Virus record (IMG/VR): IMGVR_UViG_3300022752_000035
Span: 31,985-95,984 of that record
Length of the DNA: 64,000 nucleotides
Strand: one strand, 5' to 3'
Source: a virus
Position numbers and translations under genes: made by a program
The notes under the pieces: model-generated
The model's database searches: none
What the model saw: only the letters and a program-made list of their open reading frames with translations
What the model was told of the DNA's origin: nothing
Shown here: piece after piece, positions 8,133 through 15,420 of the stretch
Numbering within the stretch: position 1 is the stretch's first letter
Layout of the letters: the number at the start of each line of letters is the position of its first letter

Positions 8133-8384
8133 ATGGCATCAATGGATTTTATATACGATATTTTGCAAAAATTTGAAAAAGAAAAGATTGATTATCTTTT
8201 GATTACTTTGCAGCATGGAAAAACCACTAGTAAAGCTGATGTTTTTTATTCATTAGAAAATGAAGAGAAATCTTTTGCAGCCTTAAAAGAAGGTCTTTCT
8301 GAATTTCAACAGAACTTAGATAAGTCAGTAAATAAATATAAAAAGAGACGCAAGAAGAAAAATAGTGATGACGAAGACTTTTGA
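8133..8384 (+). CDS. Hypothetical small protein with a basic-acidic tail
   Basis: This 83-residue protein is of unknown function. The start at 8133 is set by the promoter box 6 bases upstream. It has a predicted strand (YLLITLQHG) and a long charged helix (EEKSFAALKEGLSEFQQNL), then KKRRKKKN and an acidic end (SDDEDF). The general plan resembles the 82-residue product at 1046-1294. It lies immediately before the polymerase core, overlapping it by about 17-20 bases, so the two are co-translated. A structural or accessory role at the replisome is possible, but nothing in the sequence proves it. Confidence 0.55.
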   Translation: MASMDFIYDILQKFEKEKIDYLLITLQHGKTTSKADVFYSLENEEKSFAALKEGLSEFQQNLDKSVNKYKKRRKKKNSDDEDF

Positions 8385-10905
8385 TTTTGTTAATTCATTT
8401 AGTAAAATTGATTTACCTTTATATGGAGTAAGACTGCCAGAATTTAAAGTCAAGACAGAACATAAAAGTAATCTAGGCTTATCAGAAGACGCATCAAATA
8501 CAGAGTTTTTAAAAAAATTAGCTTATTCTAACTTACCAACTGGTAAAGAATATAAGAAGAGATTAGACCATGAATTTGAAATCATAGAAGATTTGGGGTT
8601 TATTGATTATATAATTCTTGTTTGGCTAGTTATTAATTATTGTAAAGAAAATAAAATACCAACAGGATTAGGAAGAGGAAGTGCCGCTGGCAGTTTAATT
8701 TTATATCTTATTGGGGTTACAAAGATTGATCCTATTAAACATAATCTTTATTTTGAAAGATTTATATCTAAGATTAGAGCTAAAAAGCAAGTTGTTGATG
8801 GGGTAACATACTTAGATGGTAGTTTAATGTGTGACGTAGATTTGGATATCTGCTATTATAATAGACATAAAGTTATAGATTTCTTGAATCAAATATTTCC
8901 TAATAGAATTAGTAAAATTTTAACATTTAACACTTTGAGTGGAAAACTATTAATTAAAGAGTGCGGAAAAATAGTTGATGAAAAAAGTGAAACAGAAATG
9001 ACAGGAGTCAGTTCTCTTATCCCAAAAATATTCGGACAAGTTAAAGATATTTCAGAAGCATATGAAGAAGTGGAAAAATTTAAAGAATGGTGCGATGAAA
9101 ATTCAGAAATATATAGCATAGCCTTAAAACTTCGTAATCTTATTAAAAATAAAGGAGTACATCCTTCTGGTGTTCAAATTTCCCATAGTCCATTATCAGA
9201 AACTTGCCCATTAGAATTATCTTCTGATAAAGAATCAGTTAGTGCATTTGATATGAATGATATAAGTCAATTTAATGTCAAATTAGATTTGCTAGGATTA
9301 AGAAGCGTTTCAGTAGTTTATGATGTATGTAGTATGATTAATAAAAATATTGAAGATATAGATATTGAAGATAATTTTATATATCAGCAATTACAAGACC
9401 TTAGAAGTCCTCATGGTTTATTCCAGATCGAAGCAGATACTAATTTTAAAGTATGCAGAAAAGTTAGACCTAGAAATTCAGAAGAATTAAGTGCTGTATT
9501 AGCACTTGCTAGACCTGGAGCTTTGCAGTTTGTAGATCAATATGCTAAATATGTTGAAACAGGAGAGTTTCAATCTATTCATCCATTTTTTGATGATATT
9601 TTGAAAAGAACTGGTGGAGTAGCACTTTATCAAGAGCAATTGATGCAAATGGCTCATAAGATTGGATTCACACTAGATGAAGCAGAAATTCTTAGAAGAA
9701 TTGTAGGAAAGAAAAAGGTTGAAGAAATTAAAGCGTGGAAAGAAAAGATTGAAAAGAAATGCGCAAAGAATAATTTACCAAAAGAAGTAGGAGAGGTTTT
9801 GTGGAAAATTTTAGAAGATTCTGCCAACTATTCATTTAACGCAAGCCATAGTCAAAGTTATGCAGCTTTGGCAGCAATTACAATCTATCTTAAATTTAAA
9901 TATCCTAAAGAGTTCTTCTTGTCTTTATTAAAGATGACAAGATTTGAACCAGATCCAATTAATGAAATTTCTAAAATACATAAAGAAATGGATTTATTTA
10001 ATATCAAGTTATTGCCACCTCATATCGTAAAATCTGAAATGGATTTCAGCGTAGAAGAGAAAGATATTAGATTTGGATTATTATCAATTAAAGGTATTTC
10101 TGATAAATCAATAGAAAGACTAAATAATTTTAGGAATAAATATGCTACAAAATTTGATGTATTTAAATCTGCTCAACAAGCTAAATTATCTATTAGAGTT
10201 TTATCACCTTTGATTCAAGCTGGAGCATTGGAAAATTTTAAACAATCAAGAAGCAAAGTCGTGTTGGAAGCCCAATTATGGAATATACTTAATCAAAATG
10301 AACAAAAATATGCTATGACATATGGCGAAAAGTTTGATTATGATTTATTCAAAATAATTAAATTTTTAAATACTACAAAAGATGAAAAAGGTAAATTTAT
10401 TATTAAAGAAAGTAGATTAGACACAATAAGAAAAGCTTATGCTCCATATAAAAAGATTTATGAACAAAATAGTAAAAATGAAAGATTTGCGAATTGGTAT
10501 TATGAGAATAAATTGCTGGGTTATACATATAATACAACATTAAAAGATATTTTCTCAGATCAAAAACCAGATCTCCTTAATATAAGAGAAGTAAATGAGG
10601 CTCCAGAAGGTTTACCTGTATTATTTATTGGTGTTATAAAAGATCAATATCTTGGAATAGCTAATAATAGTAAAAAGACTAGATATTTAAGACTTAATGT
10701 GCAAGATGAAACATCCACAATTAATGCTCTTATATTTAATGATAAGATAGAAGAATGCAAAGAGATGAATAATCATTTACCTGATGAAAATAATATAGTT
10801 ATAATAAGAGGTAGAAAAAAGAGCGAAGATTCTGTCTTTGCAGATTTAATAGCTGTTCAAGACCATAAGATATTTATGAAACTTGGAGAAATTAAAGAAA
10901 AATAA
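8368..10905 (+). CDS. dnaE: DNA polymerase III alpha core (palm-fingers-OB), lacking PHP
   Basis: This is the replicative DNA polymerase catalytic subunit, C family. GTG at 8365 or ATG at 8368 can start it; ATG gives 845 residues. It opens with RLPEFKV, equal to the LPKFPVP segment that follows PHP in DnaE. It then has GLGRGSAAGS, DPIKHNLYFERFIS, the catalytic pair in CDVDLDIC and the third Asp in KLDLLGLR. Further DnaE signatures are GVHPSGVQIS, LFQIEADTNF and ALARPGALQF, and the fingers have VALYQEQLMQMA and NYSFNASHSQSYAALA. An OB fold (FIGVIKDQYLG to VIIRGRK) lies near the end. The tau-binding C-terminal domain of E. coli DnaE is absent. The N-terminal PHP domain is encoded separately at 6177-6938. 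Confidence 0.92.
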   Translation: MTKTFDFVNSFSKIDLPLYGVRLPEFKVKTEHKSNLGLSEDASNTEFLKKLAYSNLPTGKEYKKRLDHEFEIIEDLGFIDYIILVWLVINYCKENKIPTGLGRGSAAGSLILYLIGVTKIDPIKHNLYFERFISKIRAKKQVVDGVTYLDGSLMCDVDLDICYYNRHKVIDFLNQIFPNRISKILTFNTLSGKLLIKECGKIVDEKSETEMTGVSSLIPKIFGQVKDISEAYEEVEKFKEWCDENSEIYSIALKLRNLIKNKGVHPSGVQISHSPLSETCPLELSSDKESVSAFDMNDISQFNVKLDLLGLRSVSVVYDVCSMINKNIEDIDIEDNFIYQQLQDLRSPHGLFQIEADTNFKVCRKVRPRNSEELSAVLALARPGALQFVDQYAKYVETGEFQSIHPFFDDILKRTGGVALYQEQLMQMAHKIGFTLDEAEILRRIVGKKKVEEIKAWKEKIEKKCAKNNLPKEVGEVLWKILEDSANYSFNASHSQSYAALAAITIYLKFKYPKEFFLSLLKMTRFEPDPINEISKIHKEMDLFNIKLLPPHIVKSEMDFSVEEKDIRFGLLSIKGISDKSIERLNNFRNKYATKFDVFKSAQQAKLSIRVLSPLIQAGALENFKQSRSKVVLEAQLWNILNQNEQKYAMTYGEKFDYDLFKIIKFLNTTKDEKGKFIIKESRLDTIRKAYAPYKKIYEQNSKNERFANWYYENKLLGYTYNTTLKDIFSDQKPDLLNIREVNEAPEGLPVLFIGVIKDQYLGIANNSKKTRYLRLNVQDETSTINALIFNDKIEECKEMNNHLPDENNIVIIRGRKKSEDSVFADLIAVQDHKIFMKLGEIKEK

Positions 10906-10906
10906 C

Positions 10907-10942
10907 TTGATTTATTAATTAAGTAATGATAATATATAATAT
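10907..10942 (+). promoter_or_regulatory. Early promoter, probably leaderless, for the SSB candidate
   Basis: TTGATT (10907-10912), a 17-base spacer, TAATAT (10930-10935), 7 bases, then ATG at 10943. The start region is only A and T and has no Shine-Dalgarno. The exact -10 is uncertain because of overlapping TA-rich hexamers. Confidence 0.55.
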
Positions 10943-11527
10943 ATGATACAAATTTATAAACCCACACCTCGCAATACTGGCACAGCTTGTAGCTTTTCTT
11001 TTAATAATCTTGATGGTAATTTTTATTTAAATTTAATTAAACAAGCCTCTTGGAATGATCAAAAAAAGATAGGTAGTTTTTCGGAAAACGCTCAAAATCC
11101 AGAGAAAAAAGTGGTCGTTAAATTATCTAAAATAGAGGTTTGTGGTATTTTGGATGCACTAGATCATAATAGAAACGCAGATTTTTTTCATAATTCAGAA
11201 AACCAAAAGCTAGGAATTAAGTTCTCTCCATATATTAGAGAAGAAAAGCAAATTGGTTTTAGTTTGAATGTAATCAAAAACTCAAAAATGCAAACTGCAC
11301 AACCAGCGGTTAGTTTTCTTATTGGTTTTACTTTTGCAGAAGCTAGGCTAATTGCAGAATATATCAAGTTCGGATTAGGTCATATTTTCTCAACAGAGAG
11401 AAGCGAAGAGATTAAAAAATTAAAAAACGCTAAAAGCAAAGCTATAGAAAATAAAAAACAAAAAGACGAAGTTGAAGATACAATAGAAGAAGGTAATTTA
11501 TCTGAACAAGAAGACGATCTTTGGTAA
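10943..11527 (+). CDS. Putative single-stranded DNA-binding protein
   Basis: This 194-residue protein has a beta-rich N-terminal 130 residues (CSFSFNNLDGNFYLNLIKQAS, VVVKLSKIEVCGILDALD, GFSLNVIKN) followed by a charged helix and a very acidic tail ending SEQEDDLW. The acidic tail closed by a hydrophobic residue is the mark of SSB proteins, which use it to recruit partners. The N-terminal part, with short strands and a helix after LSKIEVCGIL, resembles phage ssDNA-binding proteins of the PC4/Whirly type rather than a plain OB fold. It has its own promoter directly after the polymerase gene, fitting a protein needed in quantity. The family is inferred from layout, not a clear motif. Confidence 0.5.
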   Translation: MIQIYKPTPRNTGTACSFSFNNLDGNFYLNLIKQASWNDQKKIGSFSENAQNPEKKVVVKLSKIEVCGILDALDHNRNADFFHNSENQKLGIKFSPYIREEKQIGFSLNVIKNSKMQTAQPAVSFLIGFTFAEARLIAEYIKFGLGHIFSTERSEEIKKLKNAKSKAIENKKQKDEVEDTIEEGNLSEQEDDLW

Positions 11528-11532
11528 AAATA

Positions 11533-13452
11533 ATGCGTAAGAAGATCGTTTTTCAATCTGACTTCGCTTTGGCTAAGACAGGCTTTGGTAGAAATTCTAA
11601 AGCTATACTTAAATATTTATATAAAACTGGTAAATATGATATTGTACATTATTGTTGTGGTATGCAGAAAGGCAATAATCAATTAGATAGAACTCCTTGG
11701 AAAAGTTGCGGTTCATTACCAAATACTCAAAAAGAAGTAGAAAAATTAAATAAAGATCCTCATTTGGCTAGAATGGCAAGTTATGGGGCTTATCTTTTAG
11801 ACGAAGTTATTAAAGAAGAAAAGCCAGACGTTTATATTGCTGTCCAAGATATTTGGGGAGTAGATTTTGCGATAGATAAGCCTTGGTTTAATAAAATTAA
11901 TTCTGTTATTTGGACAACTCTTGATTCTTTGCCAATTTTAGATTCAGCAGTTAAATGCGCTCCAAAAGTTAAAAATTATTGGATATGGAGCGATTTTGCA
12001 ACACAAGCTCTTCACAAATTAGGTCACAAACATGTACAAACTGTTCACGGAGCATTAGATACGCAAAATTTCTATAGATTATCAGATGAAGAAAAGGATA
12101 ATTTACGAACAAAGTTTAATATAGAAAAAGATAAATTCTTAGTTGGTTTCGTATTTAGAAATCAATTACGCAAAAGCGTTCCAAATTTGCTCGAAGGATA
12201 TTCAATCTGGAAAAAAGAAAATAACATAAAAAATGCTGGCTTACTTTTACATACTCATTTTAGCGAAGGTTGGAATATCATGAAGCTCGCTGAAGAATAT
12301 GGAATAGACAAAAAAGAAATATATACAACATATATATGCAAATCTTGTGGAAATTATGAAGTCAAAAATTTTACAGGTCAAGATATAGATTGTAATTTTT
12401 GTAATAATAAAAAATCACAAACTACCACTAACGTATCAATAGGAGTAACAGAAGAACAGCTGAATGAGGTATATAACTTAATGGATGTATATTGTCATCC
12501 ATTTACGAGCGGAGGTCAAGAGATCCCAATTCAAGAAGCTAAACTTACAGAATTAATTACTTTAGTTACTAATTATAGTTGCGGAGAAGAAATGTGCAAA
12601 GATGAAGCTGCAAGTTTTGCGTTAGAATGGGCAGAGTATAGAGAACATGGAACAGAGTTTATAAAAGCTTCTACATATCCAAAATCTATAGCAGAAAATT
12701 TAAATAAAGTATATAAAATGTCAAAAGAAGATAGAGTAAAGTATGGCAAAAAAGCTAGACGATGGACAATAGATAATTATTCTGTAGAGATAATAGGTAA
12801 AAAAATAGAAGAATTTATAGATTCTTGCTCTTTCATTGATAAAGCTTTCTCTTTCAAGATAGAAGAAAAAGATCCATACCATTCTGTCCCTGAGATTAAA
12901 GATGATGGAGCGTGGGTAAAATATTTATACGAAAATATTTTAAAAACTAAAAATATTCCATCAGAAGATGAAGGTTATAAATATTGGATGGCAGAATTAC
13001 AAAAGGGAACAAAAAGAATTGATATAGAAAATTATTTTCGTCAAGTAGCATTACAAGATAATAATAAAAATAAACAAATTTCTTTTGAAGATCTTCTAGA
13101 TAAAGATGATGCTGGCAAAAGAATATTATATGTTATGCCAGAAAGTATTGGAGATGTATTTTTATCTACAAGTTTATTTAGATCTATTAAAGATCAATAT
13201 CCAAACCATAATCTTTATGTCGCTACAAAATCAGATTATTTCGATGTTTTAGAAGCCAATCCATATATACATAAAGTTATAGAATATATATCTCAAATGG
13301 ATAGTCTTCCTTGGCTGGAGGGAATCAGTACTCATAAAGGTTACTTTGATATTGCATTTTTACCTTATGCTCAAACTCAAAGATTCTTAACATATTTACA
13401 TAATGGTAAAACAAATATAGCTTATAAGGATTATAAATATGCATCTAGTTGA
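11533..13452 (+). CDS. GT4 glycosyltransferase fused to DUF4214 and N-terminal half of a GT9 domain
   Basis: The ATG at 11533 is preferred over a TTG at 11521. The 639-residue product has three parts. About 1-430 is a GT4-like (GT-B fold) glycosyltransferase: DFALAKTGFGRNSK at the start and SGGQEIPIQEA as the donor-binding loop. A zinc ribbon is inserted near 270-293 (CKSC...CNFC). About 475-510 is DUF4214-like (DEGYKYWMAELQKG). From about 529, RILYVMPESIGDVFLSTSLF is the opening of a GT9 heptosyltransferase. The frame stops in the middle of that domain, and the remainder continues in the next gene. The product might modify phage DNA, virion proteins or host surface sugars; the sequence does not say which. 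Confidence 0.75.
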   Translation: MRKKIVFQSDFALAKTGFGRNSKAILKYLYKTGKYDIVHYCCGMQKGNNQLDRTPWKSCGSLPNTQKEVEKLNKDPHLARMASYGAYLLDEVIKEEKPDVYIAVQDIWGVDFAIDKPWFNKINSVIWTTLDSLPILDSAVKCAPKVKNYWIWSDFATQALHKLGHKHVQTVHGALDTQNFYRLSDEEKDNLRTKFNIEKDKFLVGFVFRNQLRKSVPNLLEGYSIWKKENNIKNAGLLLHTHFSEGWNIMKLAEEYGIDKKEIYTTYICKSCGNYEVKNFTGQDIDCNFCNNKKSQTTTNVSIGVTEEQLNEVYNLMDVYCHPFTSGGQEIPIQEAKLTELITLVTNYSCGEEMCKDEAASFALEWAEYREHGTEFIKASTYPKSIAENLNKVYKMSKEDRVKYGKKARRWTIDNYSVEIIGKKIEEFIDSCSFIDKAFSFKIEEKDPYHSVPEIKDDGAWVKYLYENILKTKNIPSEDEGYKYWMAELQKGTKRIDIENYFRQVALQDNNKNKQISFEDLLDKDDAGKRILYVMPESIGDVFLSTSLFRSIKDQYPNHNLYVATKSDYFDVLEANPYIHKVIEYISQMDSLPWLEGISTHKGYFDIAFLPYAQTQRFLTYLHNGKTNIAYKDYKYASS

Positions 13453-14617
13453 AACATATGCTCTTAATTGCGGCTTAAAAATTGATAAGCCATTTATATA
13501 TGAAAAATATTGTCCAATTCCATTTGATAAATATATATCATTCCAACCATGCAGTAAATATACATCAAAAAGTTATGATTATTGGCAAGAAGTTATTAAT
13601 CAAATTTTACCACAACTTAATGAAAAAAATATTCACATTATTCAAATAGGTGGTAAAGATGAAAAACCAATAGAAAATTGTTATCATCTTCAAGGAAAAA
13701 CAAATATTAATCAAGCGGCTTATATTATAAAAAGAGGATTGTTGCATTTTGGTGCCGATAGTTTTGGAGTCCATGTAGCAAGTTATTATGATAAACCAAT
13801 TGTTGCATTATATTCTAATAGTAGACCAGAAAATGCTGGTCCATATTTTAGCTCTAAAGATAACATTAAAATTTTGGAGATAGACAAAAAAAATAGAAAG
13901 CCAAGTTATTCAGCCGAAGAATCTCCAAAAACTATTAATGAAATCGATCCAATAGATATAGCAAATGCAGTTTTAAGATTTTTAGATTTAAATAAAATTA
14001 ATATAAAAACAGTTCATTTGGGTGATGATTACAATAGAAAACTAATTGAATCTGTACCTAATGCAATTATAGCAGATATATCGAAATTAGGAGTTAATTC
14101 TTTGATCATGAGAATGGATTATGAATTTAATGAAGAAGTTCTAGAAGAGCAATTAAAAAGAAATAATTGCTCAATTGTAACATCTAAACTAATTAAATAT
14201 GATATATTAAATAAATATAAAGATAATATTTCTCAAATTATTTATAATATAGATGAAAATCATGATGTTGATTTTGTAAAAAACCTCAAGAAATTAGGCA
14301 AACCATTTGTAACTTCTAGCTTCTTATCTGAAGATTTTATAGAATCAATCAAATTAGAATATATGGATTTCTGTCAAATTTTAAAGTTAAATAAAACTAC
14401 AAAAAAAGACGTTAAGAATTTAAAAGAAAATATTAATAATTTATATTATAAATGTAATAAAATTACAATTAGTCAAGGTAAAATATATAATTCTAAAGCA
14501 GCTTATTTAAATAATATTGAATTTCAACATAAACCTATAAAAATTATAGATATACCAGAATTTTGGGAAGAAGCTAAATACTTCTATCTTTTCGAGTTGA
14601 CAAAAGATCAAATTTAA
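13439..14617 (+). CDS. GT9 (heptosyltransferase-like) C-terminal half plus unknown domain
   Basis: This 392-residue protein overlaps the previous gene by 14 bases, in the +1 frame relative to it. Residues 1 to about 190 continue the GT9 fold: an acceptor-domain end (HLVETYALNCGLKI), then YISFQPCSKYTSKSYDYW, IQIGGKDE, HLQGKTNINQAAYIIKRG and the donor loop HFGADSFGVHVASYYDKPIVALYSN, the standard GT9 order. The last 200 residues have no recognised family. Either the two proteins assemble into one enzyme, or a +1 frameshift or sequencing error joins them. No slippery homopolymer lies in the overlap. Confidence 0.7.
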   Translation: MHLVETYALNCGLKIDKPFIYEKYCPIPFDKYISFQPCSKYTSKSYDYWQEVINQILPQLNEKNIHIIQIGGKDEKPIENCYHLQGKTNINQAAYIIKRGLLHFGADSFGVHVASYYDKPIVALYSNSRPENAGPYFSSKDNIKILEIDKKNRKPSYSAEESPKTINEIDPIDIANAVLRFLDLNKINIKTVHLGDDYNRKLIESVPNAIIADISKLGVNSLIMRMDYEFNEEVLEEQLKRNNCSIVTSKLIKYDILNKYKDNISQIIYNIDENHDVDFVKNLKKLGKPFVTSSFLSEDFIESIKLEYMDFCQILKLNKTTKKDVKNLKENINNLYYKCNKITISQGKIYNSKAAYLNNIEFQHKPIKIIDIPEFWEEAKYFYLFELTKDQI

Positions 14618-14631
14618 AGTATGATTCACTA
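14597..14631 (+). promoter_or_regulatory. Early promoter, probably leaderless
   Basis: TTGACA (14597-14602, perfect consensus), a 17-base spacer, TATGAT (14620-14625), 6 bases, then ATG at 14632. It lies inside the last codons of the GT9 gene. There is no Shine-Dalgarno. Confidence 0.7.
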
Positions 14632-15420
14632 ATGGAAGAATCAATTTCAATTAATAGTTCAGAACTTAATAAAATTACTTCAATCACAGATAATAGCCTT
14701 ATGAATGAATCAAAAGTCGTACCACCAAAGCTCTTTATAAGAAATAATTATGGTTTATTAGAAAATGATAATATTAATTATGTATTTAATGATGATGGAT
14801 CTATTAATTGGAGAGCTATGGTTAAAAGTCAATATCTTGTACCTAATCGTCAAAGGACACAAGAAACAGATGTATCTAAATTAGAAGATAAAGATTTGCT
14901 TATTCTTCTTGGCGGTATTAAAGAGCTCGCTCAAATCAGAGGTTTTACAAGCGTTGAATATAATGTAGTTACAGCAACAGATAATTATTTTGCTACATCT
15001 TGTAGAATTACTTGGATTCCAAATTACGAAACAGAAAATCGCCCAGTTGTATTTGAAGCGCTTGCAGATGCTTCTCTAGTCAATACTAAAGATTTTGCTC
15101 GTTATTTTTTAGCAGCGATTGCAGAGAATAGAGCTTTTGTTCGTTGTGTACGTAATTTCCTAAAAATTAACATTGTATCACAAGAAGAGCTAGGTGATGC
15201 AAAGTTGGGTCTTGTAGCCAAAGAAGATGCTGAAAAAGAAAATCCAATGAATCCCACTGTTTTATTGGAGAGAATTATGCAAGAAAAAAATATTTCTTTT
15301 GAAATTCTAAAGAAAAAACTTATTAAAGAAAAATTTGATGGTGCAGATAGTTTCAATTCAATAAAAGATGTTCCAAAAAGTAAAGTTTTTGAATTGATAG
15401 AGAGACTTAAAAAAATCTAA
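14632..15420 (+). CDS. Putative recombination (single-strand annealing) protein
   Basis: This is a 262-residue protein. Its middle (about 75-185) has DLLILLGGIKELAQIRGF, a run of strands (SVEYNVVTATDNYFATSCRITW), then FARYFLAAIAENRAFVRCVRNFLKI. The A-E-x-R-A-x-x-R-x-x-R pattern after a strand sheet resembles Erf/Rad52-type annealing proteins. The last 60 residues form a helical domain (LLERIMQEKNISFEILKKKL) like the partner-binding tails of those proteins. It has its own strong promoter and meets the large fibre gene convergently with a 4-base overlap. A non-recombination role cannot be excluded because the key family residues are not unique. Confidence 0.4.
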   Translation: MEESISINSSELNKITSITDNSLMNESKVVPPKLFIRNNYGLLENDNINYVFNDDGSINWRAMVKSQYLVPNRQRTQETDVSKLEDKDLLILLGGIKELAQIRGFTSVEYNVVTATDNYFATSCRITWIPNYETENRPVVFEALADASLVNTKDFARYFLAAIAENRAFVRCVRNFLKINIVSQEELGDAKLGLVAKEDAEKENPMNPTVLLERIMQEKNISFEILKKKLIKEKFDGADSFNSIKDVPKSKVFELIERLKKI

